Shown: positions 36,358 to 46,958 of the stretch, piece after piece | Layout of the letters: each line of letters starts with the position of its first letter | Position numbering within the stretch: position 1 is the first letter of the stretch | NCBI GenBank assembly: GCA_025766275.1 | Contig: JAFKAC010000132.1 | Coordinates: 1 to 64,000 of the forward strand | Direction: 5' to 3' | DNA from: Lactarius indigo | Taxonomy: Eukaryota > Basidiomycota > Agaricomycetes > Russulales > Russulaceae | DNA: 64,000 nucleotides | Made by a program: the position numbers and the translations under genes | Notes under the pieces: model-generated | Seen by the model: the letters and a program-made list of their open reading frames with translations, nothing else | Databases searched by the model: none | What the model was told of the DNA's origin: nothing

Positions 36358-39300
36358 AATGGACGAAATTTACCCATCGCTCCAAAGTTATTCCTCTCTT
36401 TCTCCGCAGCTTCTTCGCAGCATCCCTAAGTGCCTTCGCAGATCTTTCATAGTAAGGTACCCCCGTCTGTTTTCCAGAGAGCATCGACTTGTAGAAATAT
36501 TTAGTAAGTTCTCCTCCATCGGCGTTAGCCATCGCCCACATCGTCCCGACTACGCTCCGAAAACCACAGTACTGCACCGCAGCGACGAGGTGCAGTCCTT
36601 CGTCGGCCACACTTTCTTCTGTCAGCTCGGCGGTGTGACAAGCCGAGAGAAATGCGAATTCGGCGGTGGGGAGGCGAGACTGTGCTACTTCCAGAAGAGT
36701 GAGACGTTGGTTTCCGTGGAGCTCAAACCCGGCGTTAAATGGTTCTCCGATCTTCAGTGTACCGTGACATACGAAGTGGACAAATCGGTGACTCTGGAGG
36801 GCTTTGAGTACGGCCGCGGGTGTCGCATCCTTCGAGATAAGGCCTGTTACAGGTGTGTTGAGAGCCTGGATAACGTCCACATCTTCGCACACCTCAGACA
36901 GGGATTCGCCTGAGTCGGGTAGGTCGAACTCAGCTACGAGAAGTATTGGGGGGCGGTCCAGAGCCTGTGAACTCAGTTTGCGAGATTCAATGAGTGCAGA
37001 GAGTGTTGGGGTGTAGGAGCATATGTAGAAGTCCGAGAAATATCGCTCGTCGCCGTCATCCGATGGAACCGGTCCCATGGCATGGAGAGGAAGAGAACAA
37101 AAGACGGAGGTAGGGCACCACCAGACTCGCGATTGTTCTGGTATGTTTAGTTCACGGAGTCTCTCGATAATCGGCTTCCCAACAAGCTGGTAAAGGTCTA
37201 AGAGAACGGAAGCCAATGTAGAATTGTATTCGTCCGAATCGACGCCGCTGTCTTTTCGTACACTCAACAGTGTATCCATAAGTTTTCTCGCACGGTCGTA
37301 GAAGTCGTCGGGAGTGGGGATGTGAGAGAGTGCAGAGTTACTGTGAAAAATGATGATATCCGAACGCCATTGGGAATGATTGATGATAATGACTGGTCCG
37401 CATGAAGCAGCAGACTTCAGATCGTCGAATGGCGGTGTCTTCAAGAAGCTTTGGAATCCAGACAAGCTCTGAATCTGCACAATGAGTTCATTTCGATCCT
37501 CTAGAAGTTTCCGCTGTTGTAACACGAGTCGACCAAACGAGTCCAGACCATCAGTGGCCTCAGCTCTGCCATTGTCTGTCTCAACCCTGGCGTCAGAGGC
37601 AGCGGCGAACATAGTCACTGTCTCGAGGTTCTGATTGATCTCCGCAAATTTCTCCGCTAAGGTCGAGTCAGCCGCACGGAGACGATCGACCGAAGTACGG
37701 AAGCAACGCATTTCGGACCAGAGTAAAGCCCTCCCTCGTTCTAGGGTTTCGACTGCCTCCTTCAGCTGACCTATTTGGATCTGATAGGATGCGTAGTCCA
37801 ATGGTAGAGTCCTAGTTACTTTTTTCATCGAAACGAGGCGAGAATGTTGCGTTTGCAGAGTTGGAGAGAAGACAAGAGTGTCCTGCATCAATGACATTGC
37901 ATTCTGATACGCAGCTGTGGTGGAAGGGTAACCGAAGCGTCGAGTATTACGCGCCCACGTGCAGGATAGCTGGAGCCGTACTGGTACTAGCGCGGATTGA
38001 TCATTGACAATTTCGGAGGATAGTCGCATCACTTCGTCCAACTCTTGTTTGTGTCGTTTGTGTCCAAGGAGCTGGATGTCTTCACACAAAGACAGCAAAA
38101 GGCCCTGAGTCGCCAGCTGCCGGGTCTTCCGAAGGCCTGGCATTCCAAGAACGATACGATACGTGATAATTGCCTCGTTGAGGTGCTCGGTATTATTGCA
38201 GTGCAGAAACGATTCGAGGAGGATTTCGGCAAAGTAATAAACAGGAATGGACGGATCTCGGTCACTGGAATGGGATGAAGAGAATAGCTTTCGTCCATAC
38301 TCGACTGCCTCTTCGATGTTCGATACTTTATCATTACGGATCGAGGCTAGAAGTTCTTCAAGAAGCTGGGTTCTCGTCTCATCTTCTAGGTCTTCAATCG
38401 ACTCAGTGACACTCCATTCGAATGTATCTGCGCGCCGGGACGGCGAAGGACCGGTGACAACGTTCGGATCACCAGAACGTGATTCTGTAAGGCTTCCTGG
38501 GATACCGAAATATTCGGGGCGATTCTTTTCTAAGCTCCGCAGGATTCCGGCAATGTCGGAGCGATGCGAATCTTCAAGAGATGGGGTAGTGAGTAAGGTA
38601 CGCAAGCGGTAAATAGAGTTCTCCAAATCCTCCGGGTTTGGATAGGTAGTCGTCCGGGCCAGCACAAGCGATATAATCATCCATATGGCCTTATCTTGCA
38701 TTGTATCCAGACTACCTCCGTGGGAACGGGAAGCAATAATTCTGTCGAGGATGGGCATCACCTCCTCATAGTCATCGATAGCGAAAGTCATTTGGAAGCG
38801 AGTGCAGAGACAGCGCGCAAGCGCGAAAGAAACGAGGTCTAAGTCTGGCTGAGGTATCGTAGCCATTCGTAAGACTTCGATGACTTCCTGTGGAGGCTCT
38901 TTCGCGTTTTTCTTTTCAAATTCTGTGATAATAGCTCCTGAAAATGGCATAATCGCCTCCATTGGGTAGTCTCTCGGGATATCAGAGCTGAGCAGTTCGC
39001 GACAAAGGACTGTCATCTCCTCGATATCTTGCATTGCATCGCCGATCCCCAACTCCACCTGATGGGCCAGTGTAACCACGAGATAGGTTGTAAACTCGCT
39101 GCGTGAGATGTCGAAGATCTCAATGGACTCGAAGTGGTTTCGAAGATAACGAAAGTATATGACGGACGATTGGACGTCTTCGGGCTGTTCGGATTCCTGA
39201 GAACGACGAAGAAGGATGGAAGCGAGTTCGAAGAGCATCCGAACGATGCTATCACTCGGTGGATCAGACGGAAGATGAGGGAGGAGTATCGCTTCCGTCA

Positions 39301-39553
39301 GATAGACGATACATTCGTCGAGATCTTCTTTTTCATCTGAATGGTCGAACCTGGTCGATAGGAAGCCAGCCAGATTACGGAGGCGAATACCGCGCTCAGG
39401 GTGAGATCGAGGTGTGGATGAGAGAATATTGCGGCAATGAGATATCTGGTCTTCGATTTCTGGGAGAGAGACTATGCAGAACGAATGAAGCTATGAGAAA
39501 AATCGTACAGTGGATTGAATCCGGGTCTTACGTTCAATCTCTGGGTCGTCCAT
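36347..39553 (-). CDS. TPR-CHAT protein (caspase-like CHAT peptidase domain)
   Basis: Predicted cysteine peptidase of the caspase/separase fold fused to helical repeats. Exon 1 is only 22 bases (39553-39532, MDDPEIE) and exon 2 is 39471-36347; the first splice gives 1048 residues. Residues about 10-560 are TPR-like helical repeats (RGIRLRNLAGFLSTRFDHSD opens the series; AVETLERGRALLWSEM closes it near the middle). The CHAT domain occupies roughly 740-1048: FVHFVCHG with the catalytic His at about 910, AEFAFLSACHTA with the catalytic Cys at about 952, then VVGTMWAMANADG and the usual end LERWVNFVHYGA. Both catalytic residues are present. Bacterial TPR-CHAT proteins act in defence and cell death. 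In Agaricomycetes the family is large and of unknown role, and an immunity or incompatibility function is inference. Confidence 0.93.
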
Positions 39554-42324
39554 GATTCAATGTTCCGACGCGGGCATTTAAATGGGCCGGCAAGGTTCGA
39601 AGCAAGTATATAGAATATCCGAGTACTTGTTTGTAGTATTGCTACACGTTGGCATTAATTTCTGGGACCAGCGGTACATGTAAAATGAGCCCGACGGGAT
39701 AAGAACAGAGCCCGAGTTGTCGGTATGACTCAGGTTTCTGTGCGCGAAAAGGTAGTTGAAAAATTCGGGTTCGAGCACTCTGGGCAGGAGTCAGGAGCAG
39801 CAGGACTGATGATAGTGTGTGCAGACGGAATTGCAGTTATAATTGGTTATCACACGTAAAATCGTGAAGCAAACCCCTTATCAGATCTAGACACATTTCT
39901 CGTGCGTGACGATTGCACAACAGGTGATGCACCGGGCTTGCGCACACAAACTGGAATCGAACACGCAAAATGGCCTACCGTACCGTAAACTAGCACAGAG
40001 CTGATTTTGGGCTGGGGGTTCGATCCAAGGGCTGGAGACGCTCCCGGCAAACCATTGCGAGGTCAGTTGCAAGTTGCAGGCACAGGCAGGAACGACTTTG
40101 TGACTTTCAAAAGAAAATTACTCCCAACAATTACCTGGATGGAGAAGACAGCGGTGCGCATCGTCACGGGAGAGCAGCTGGAAAAGTATTTCTTCAGGAC
40201 TTTCACAAACACCATATAGCCGGGGTTCTGTACGGGGGATTCCTCTAAATAAACATAACTGCTTTCTGTAGACGAACAACCCATTCTGCTCAAGCAGTGA
40301 AGTGTAGCCTGATGGAGGCTATTGAAGCAGAATCAGACTATTTTTAGGGAGCGGGATGCGGTTGGATGCGGTTGGATCCCAGAAAAAAAAAACAAAGAAA
40401 GGCGGCGATTATGTCCAGGACAGCACGCTCCGGGATCCAGGGAAAACGAGAAGCAGGTAAGCAGTCGTGTGACTCGGGTGGGTCGACGAACTGTGTAGGA
40501 AGACCATTGTCCTCACTCGTGGTCAATGCGTCTGTTGGGGATGACATTGGTTTCCCTGGTCGTAGGCCAGTCGGGTTTCGGAGGCGGCCAAGGAACCGGG
40601 GGTAAAATCGAGGTAATAAGCGAAAATCATGATAACGGGAGATCTGTCTCTCTACTTTGGGGTGAAGGATGAGGACGTAGCTCAATTACGATCGAATGGG
40701 CTAGCGCGGGTTGAAATCGAGATGCCGAGGTCCATCTCTCCAAGGTGAAATATCATGCGGAAAGCTCAGGAGCTGGAGGGTAAGCACGCCGCGGAGCATG
40801 GAACGGCGAATTGGGCGTCCGGGATAACAGGGTAACGTGAATTAAAAATAGAGGTCTTTCTAGGAGCCCCAGATCTCAAGTTGGACAGAACGAAAGTCCA
40901 CGCTGTAACATAAGTACATGAGTACTCATTTATATGCACAGCAAGGCTGTTCTTGGCGAGATAGGGGTATCCGCTTCTCGTTCTTCCTACCCTGAACCCT
41001 GTAGGCACCAGAAGATACATAAAACACAGCCTACTGAGAGGTCGATCAGAAGTAACCTAACTGCTACCCAACATGCGACGACCATAATTTAATTTCCGTG
41101 GCAGGCGAAACATGAGTGATAACGGAGATGATTACGAGTTCGTACTTCTGGCTCACCCCACTAGGACAAGCGTCGTGTGGGAGCAAGTAACACTGTTATC
41201 ACCACAGTGCCGACGCATCGTGAACAATTGTGAAAGTAGCAAACGTTGCTGTAATGTGAATCATAGGAATCAATGATCGAAGCCCATGTACAGCCCTAAT
41301 GTCCGACATGCCAGTAACTGCTCAATTTGGATAGTATTCATCTTTCCCAAAAGTGCGCCATAAGTCGGAGGATCGGAGGGCAAATGCGCGAGTTACACTT
41401 ACACGATGGTACACGATGATTGAAACGAAATGGCGAGTCCGAACGAAATTGTGTCCGAATCAAATCGGTTCGAAGCAGGCCGTGTAATTCAATTGCCACA
41501 TAAGGACTTCGTATGAAGCGCCATTACTGTTACTACTACTTTATGCCACTCTGCTCCTCTGCTCGACGACTCAACGAACATGTTGCAGATATTCTGAATT
41601 AAATCGCACTCTTGCGTGCGCTCGAACCAGCAACCATGACCTTAGGTTTCTCCATATCATGAAGAGCAAGCGCCCAACCTTTGGCTTTCACAGTACTGTA
41701 CCCTAATGACGTCTAAGAGCACCAGGAGATATTTCAATGAGCGATCAAGCGAGGTCTGCCAGTAAAGGCACTCCGAGGCGCCGCTTATACTGTACTGCAG
41801 CGTTTTTCTCATAGCGCTCGTGCGGTGCGCCTGTGGAGGAAAACGCATGCGCGTTTAGTCCGGGGCCGGTCCAGGTGTGCGAGTGAGCGAGTTGTGGGAC
41901 AGCTTTCTGGGGAATAAAACAACGCTCCCCCCCACACATGTGCAACCAGGAGGTGTGGCTAGATCAGAAACCATCCCGGGACCTAGACCTACTACGGGCA
42001 CCAAACCGGTGTTCTGAGCGCCGAGATCATCACAGGTGTTGGGAACTCCGCGAGTTATTGACGATGTTTTCCCAACTTGAGTGGTGTCATATTGGACGTG
42101 GCGCTTGCTATCATGGGCGGTAATCTCCCGCGCATGCAGCACCAGCGTGGAGGGAGGTGGCGACCTGGAACAACGGGCCAGCCGGGGCCGCCATCGCGTA
42201 GACGCGGAATGTGGCATGCGGCAGCGACTGACGTCAGTCAGATACTGTTTTCCCACAAGCGCGGCCTCCCTTACCTTACTGCACCACCCACCCCCTTTCG
42301 CCTGTGAGATCAGTATCACGCCCG
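39554..42324. other. Intergenic, no gene recognised
   Basis: 2.8 kb between divergently arranged genes. A short tandem GGATGCGGTT pair lies at 40354-40376. Frames at 41855-42334 and elsewhere show no domain. A T-loop-like GGTTCGATCC at 40016-40026 is not part of a complete tRNA. Confidence 0.55.
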
Positions 42325-43420
42325 ATGTCGCCATCGATAAAGACTCTAGACCATATTGTGCACCTCACGCCACCCGGGACGATCTACGAGACTGCGAAAC
42401 AGTTCCGCGAGCTAGGATTCAAGTCAGTATACGCCTAGATCGGCCTTCGTTCACGCGTGCCAATCCATGACTGACTGAGACACCCACCCACCGATCAGCG
42501 TCATCGCCGGAGGCACGCACGCGGGCGGACTGACTGCCAACTCGCTCATCGTGAGATCGTATATCTTCCTGTCCCCCCAGAGCTCTAATCAGGAACAGAT
42601 CCTGCCCGAAGGCACATACCTAGAGCTGATATCTTTCACGCACCCCGAGTCGCACTACCCACATCCAAGCCCATCCCACGATGCGCGCCACCACCACCAA
42701 TGGGCGAATAAGGAGAACGGCTGGGTCGCATACGCGTTCCTCGGCGATCCGCATGCCGCGCCGCCCCTCTCTGCGATCCTGAATGGGCGACTGAAATCGG
42801 TGAGCAGCGAGGTGCGCTATTCGCCCGAGGTATCCGGGGGACGCACGCGGCCAGACGGCGTGGAGATCAAGTGGGAACTGACGACGCCCGCGCGCTGGGG
42901 AGAGAAAGAAGGCGGCTCGCGGCTACCGTTCTTCTGTGGCGACGTGACGCCACGCGAGTTGCGGGTGCGTGTACCTGCCTCAGGCTATCTGTCATACTAC
43001 CGCCTATCCGGCGTCTCTCTCTAGGTGCCAACACGGCCAGAGTCAAACACGGTGCACCCGAACGGCGCGCAGGGAATCGCGCATCTGCGAGTACTTGCCC
43101 CGCCGAGCACGTTCGCGGCTGTCTCGGCGGAGTTCACGGCAATCCTGGGCGAGGCGCCCATCGAGGGTCCGGGCGGTGTACACGTGTGGCTGCTCGATCT
43201 GTTGCCGGGTGGCGCTACGGTCGCACCCGAGGACCTGAAATTGCACCCGCGGCTCTTGCTGTGCGAGCCGGATGCGTCCGACGAGGCTGAGGCACGGTTC
43301 GTGGAGAGCCACGGCGCGGGGCTATTCGAGGTTGGGGTGCGAGTCGACGAGGATGGTGAGAAGCGGGGCTCGTCGGAGACGCCGTTTGGGAGAATAGCTT
43401 GGGTACCTGCCAGCGTGTAG
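42325..43420 (+). CDS. Glyoxalase-like domain protein
   Basis: Member of the vicinal-oxygen-chelate superfamily, glyoxalase-like type; substrate unknown, probably cytosolic. Exons 42325-42422, 42499-42550, 42599-42964 and 43025-43420 give 303 residues. The N-terminal half of the fold starts LDHIVHLTPPG, continues GGTHAGGLTANSLI and, after a 48-base intron, ILPEGTYLELISFTH, which is the typical strand order. The acceptor at 42598 is preferred to the earlier CAG at 42580 because the earlier one leaves a 30-base intron and inserts six residues into this strand. The second half includes GIAHLRVLAPPSTF and a terminal FGRIAWVPASV. His and Glu residues that could bind a metal are present (H10, E-rich LEL), but the site is not certain. 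Fungal relatives are often accessory metabolic genes. Confidence 0.85.
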
Positions 43421-44196
43421 TTGCCATTGGCACAACTGCCCCAATCCAATATACATTGTGCCAGTGTGTCATCTTTGTGTAATCCGGCGACTGCACTAAG
43501 ACTGCTCTGCCTCTTCAAGTACCGGTACCCGGAAATGTGATCGTCTGATTTCAGGCCATGATCATGATGCATGACGCAAGAGGTGTTCGTGGAAGATTGT
43601 GTCATGGCCACACTCCCCCGTCGTTCACTGTGGCCGCATTGTTGACAATCTGAAGATGACGATGTGCCTTTCCCCACATCTTAAAGCTTAAACACCCCAA
43701 GGGCTCCAGAAGCCAAGCGGACGAAAGGAGCGTCTTGCGTTCTAAGCGTAAATTACAGTCGTAATTATTACGTCCAAAAGCAATACGTTCTCATTGACGT
43801 ACCACTCTGCGATATTCTCACGAGCAAACGTTCTCGGTTGGAGGCATATTTGTGCGCATGCCGCGCTGTACTTGTACTATGTTCGTGCACGCTTCCGAAG
43901 TGAGATGACAAATGTGTATCTATCGCTTTCTGACGGCCAGCATAAACGCGAGATTGCCTACATTCGACACAAATGGAAGCATGGGATTAGGGGGAGTAGA
44001 CGGGAGGGGGAGGGGGGGGGGGTATTAAGGGATTTAAAGAGCGACGACGGGTGTAGAGATAATGATACAGACGAGCGTACGGTGCGGATGGTATGGTGCA
44101 GGGGAATGCGTGGATGGGACATGTGACGATATGCGATCAGGGCATGAGAGAATGCAAAGTGTATATACAATGGAGGTATATGTGTGAATAGGTCGG
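43421..44196. other. Intergenic, no gene recognised
   Basis: Convergent 3' flanks. A G-rich run at about 44006-44022 is the only feature; nothing else is supported. Confidence 0.6.
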
Positions 44197-45312
44197 TCAT
44201 GGCACTAGTGACTTGCTAAGAGGACTGCGTGCGCGAGGGGTACGGGGGTAGGGGCTTGGCGTCCTGACGCCACCACGCTCGTGAAGGTGCAGAATATGGG
44301 TCGCAACCAGTTGCGGCATCGTGTATACGAGCTTCTCCGTGGGAAACTGGGATGGAACGCGCGGCGATACCAGACCAGGCGGAGGAGCCGACTTGCCAAG
44401 GAGAGGTGGCGGAGGAGGAAGCACAGCAGGCACAGGTGGCAGACGAAATACGCGGGGGGACGTTGCGGCGCTGGCCGGCAGCGGATCCGGGGTAACGTCC
44501 ATCGCGTCAGCGCCAGAGTCCATCTCCGGTGACGGGGGTGGAGCACGAGTACCCTCTAGGGGTATAGGTGATGGCAGTAGCTGGCTGGGCTCTTTGGCTG
44601 GGCGTACATCCATCAATGTGGAGGCAAAGCCACCAGCACGAAGACGCAGAACCAGACGTGCCACGAGCTGGTGGTCCAGGCCACATAGCTCCTTTTTCAC
44701 CCTCGCCACCGAATTATCCCTAGAACCTGGTCCGTCGTCCACGTTCATAACATCCACACCTGTATCCAAAGCCTCATGTTGTCCACTCTCGCTTTCCGCG
44801 TGCAATGCGACGATACTGCGGTGCACGGAGGCCATGAACTGGAGGTCTGCAAGAACACGCTTGCTTTTCCTTGGCCGCTTGGCAACAGGGCGGATGACAA
44901 CCGTAGCGGATGCACGCGCGGAAGGCGGAACAAGGGCGCCACTACGCCGACGGCGCGCCTCGACGGGATGAGGACGTTTAAGTCCCGGAGGCGGGTCATG
45001 CGCAGGCAGTTGTCCACATGCAGGAGCCGTCGGGAACGGGATCACGTTTTCTTCTCGCCGCAAAGAGTCGAGCGGCATTGACGAGAGTGGCTTCCACGAA
45101 CGCAAGGCAGTAGTGCTTGTCAGGGCAACAGTTGCTGACGCCTTTCGGGACGGAAAGCGTGGGGGAGGGCTAGAGTCGGCCGGAGCATGCTTACTCACGG
45201 ATGGCTTCAAAGACATTGTGTTCGTTTTGTCGCCGAAAGCCCGTAAGGTCGTGACAATAGCTTTGGAGCTGAAACTCTCCGGGACGGAGAAGAGCGTCTG
45301 AAAGTCATACAT
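44197..45312 (-). CDS. Disordered Pro/Ser-rich protein of unknown function
   Basis: I do not recognise it. A single exon of 371 residues from the first ATG (45312, MYDFQTLFSVPESF) after a clear TATA box. Low-complexity Pro/Ser/Arg dominates. A strong basic cluster (RPVAKRPRKSKRVLADLQFM, about residues 145-165) looks like a nuclear localisation signal followed by a short helix. Two places carry ADAMDV/VDVMNV acidic motifs, and a helix LDHQLVARLVLRLRAGGF lies near 235. It could be a nuclear regulatory protein; this is inference from the basic cluster and disorder. A later start at 45216 (MSLKPSVSK) is possible. Confidence 0.68.
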   Translation of the reverse strand: MYDFQTLFSVPESFSSKAIVTTLRAFGDKTNTMSLKPSVSKHAPADSSPPPRFPSRKASATVALTSTTALRSWKPLSSMPLDSLRREENVIPFPTAPACGQLPAHDPPPGLKRPHPVEARRRRSGALVPPSARASATVVIRPVAKRPRKSKRVLADLQFMASVHRSIVALHAESESGQHEALDTGVDVMNVDDGPGSRDNSVARVKKELCGLDHQLVARLVLRLRAGGFASTLMDVRPAKEPSQLLPSPIPLEGTRAPPPSPEMDSGADAMDVTPDPLPASAATSPRVFRLPPVPAVLPPPPPLLGKSAPPPGLVSPRVPSQFPTEKLVYTMPQLVATHILHLHERGGVRTPSPYPRTPRARSPLSKSLVP

Positions 45313-46232
45313 GATGAAAGGAAGAGGCAAGTGTTGTCGTCAAATGCAAATGGCAAAGAAAGTCGTGGGTAACGTCGACCAGCGGATCCGCAAAGTCTCT
45401 ATCTCGTGGAAGAAAAGGCGTCGTCGACGGCAGTAGAAGCGAAAGCGGGGATGGGAATGGGAATGAAGCCGGCAATGACGAACCCCGACCTTCCCCAACA
45501 AACTTATATACGTCCCCCAAATAGACACAAACATCACATCCGTTCCGCACACACACCCGTTCCGTTAGTGCGCCGCATGGCTCTCTTCCTCAAGGCATTC
45601 TCTACCTCATGGCATATTTGCTTTCTTTTTCTGAATAAAAATTATGCTGAAACAATATGGCTACGACGAGTACACCATTAGCGAGTGTTGCGCGGGATGT
45701 CTTGTTACTACCACTTCTCAAGCTAGGCCTCAAGCCTGAGAATTCCGAACCATGCAGAGGGTCAGTAATGGACCAAAACAAGGATTCTAGACCATCGAAC
45801 CGCACTGGTTTTGCCTAGCCATTTTCCATAGTGGACAAAACCTCTCATGGCTTCTCTATTAGTCTCTGCCCTTGACCCTGCATGTGAAACCGGGGTGCAA
45901 ACCGCGTTTTCAATCAGAAGGCTCTGCTCTCCTTCGGGGGAGTTGGCGCCTAAAACTTTGAACCACTCCCCCTTGCGTATCTTCTCATTGGCTGTCGTGC
46001 TATGCCATCAAGTTTACCTCGGACGTCCTGTCCCAACTCACAACGCGGCACCTACTCTCACAGATGTAAGTTACCTCCTCATGGAGCCAATTAATTGCCT
46101 CATTGAAGGATCAGTAAGAGGGACGTCGAGGCTAGTCATTGAAGTCATAATACTATCGTTGAATTACAAATACTATTCTAAAGGAAGCATGTCTCTGACT
46201 CTTATCATTCATACGCACAGCCAATCTCTGGA
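45313..46232. other. Intergenic, promoter and zinc-finger 3' flank
   Basis: Contains the TATA box at 45503. The 163-codon plus-strand frame at 45847-46338 runs antisense into the zinc-finger gene and is rejected. Confidence 0.55.
45503..45510 (-). promoter_or_regulatory. TATA box of the gene at 44197-45312
   Basis: The minus strand reads TATATAAG at this site. The next ATG downstream is the chosen start at 45312, leaving a leader of about 165 bases. Confidence 0.5.
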
Positions 46233-46958
46233 TCATGCGTCTGGTACGTCCAGCTGTACCCGTAAGTCTTCTATCGACTCGCCGGGATGTCGTTTCTTGC
46301 AGTGTTCGGTGAACAGGTCCTTTCGGGATTGCTTGTAATTGCACTTTGAGCACCCTATTGTCGGTGGACGATGCATGGACTTGATATGTCGCGTCTTCTC
46401 CCATTCGCCGGAAAAGTTCTTCCCGCAATTTTCGAAAGTGCAGATGAACCTTGTATCTTGCCCCTCTATGCGGTAAGACGGCTCGTATCTGTGCTTCCTG
46501 TGAATGGAGCGACGCTCTGATTCGCCCAAATGGAACACGCCGTGTCCGTGTGGCTGCGCATCCATAGCCTCCGCCAAAGAATAGTCATACTCCCAGGGTT
46601 CTTGGTTCAGGGCCGCCGGGTAGCCTTGTGACATCTCAGGGGTAAGGGGGTGAGCGGAATGTTGCTCGGGCCACCACTGCTGCTGGTATGCCAAATCGCC
46701 CCGAAGTGGTGCCACAGGCAGGGAACCGAACGCTGGGACGTCGTGTGTTCCGACTTCGGGACCGAGCGGGATTGGTGAGGATTTCATTGGCGCCGCAAGG
46801 CCGATGTCTACGGGCGCCACGGCATAGCCAAGTGACGACATCGTCAGAGGTTTGTCGTCTCGGGAAATGGTATTTGCATCGAACGATAAATGTTCGAAGG
46901 TCGCTTCGGGGCCGCATTGTGGGTATGCACCGTTTGGGTACGCCGCCGTATGCTCCAT
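46233..46958 (-). CDS. C2H2 zinc-finger transcription factor (two fingers)
   Basis: Single exon, 241 residues, probable nuclear DNA-binding regulator. A polar N-terminal part rich in Pro/Ala/Gln (residues 1-150) contains possible activation segments. A basic patch SERRSIHRKHRYEPSYRIEG leads into finger 1 (C173, C178, H191, H196; FICTFENCGKNF) and finger 2 (C203, C206, H219, H224; IGCSKCNYKQSRKDL), followed by an acidic-amphipathic end. Fungal factors with two C-terminal fingers of this kind are common, and target genes cannot be inferred. It belongs to the same broad class as the genes at 51652 and 59557 but is not a recent copy of them. Start at the first ATG (MEHTAAYPNG). Confidence 0.85.
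   Translation of the reverse strand: MEHTAAYPNGAYPQCGPEATFEHLSFDANTISRDDKPLTMSSLGYAVAPVDIGLAAPMKSSPIPLGPEVGTHDVPAFGSLPVAPLRGDLAYQQQWWPEQHSAHPLTPEMSQGYPAALNQEPWEYDYSLAEAMDAQPHGHGVFHLGESERRSIHRKHRYEPSYRIEGQDTRFICTFENCGKNFSGEWEKTRHIKSMHRPPTIGCSKCNYKQSRKDLFTEHCKKRHPGESIEDLRVQLDVPDA

Noticed and set aside
40010..40030. T-loop-like GGTTCGATCC, possible tRNA
   Set aside because: No matching acceptor, D or anticodon arms on either strand.
45847..46338. 163-codon plus-strand frame
   Set aside because: Runs antisense into the zinc-finger gene, ends with the mirror of its finger codons and has no domain.
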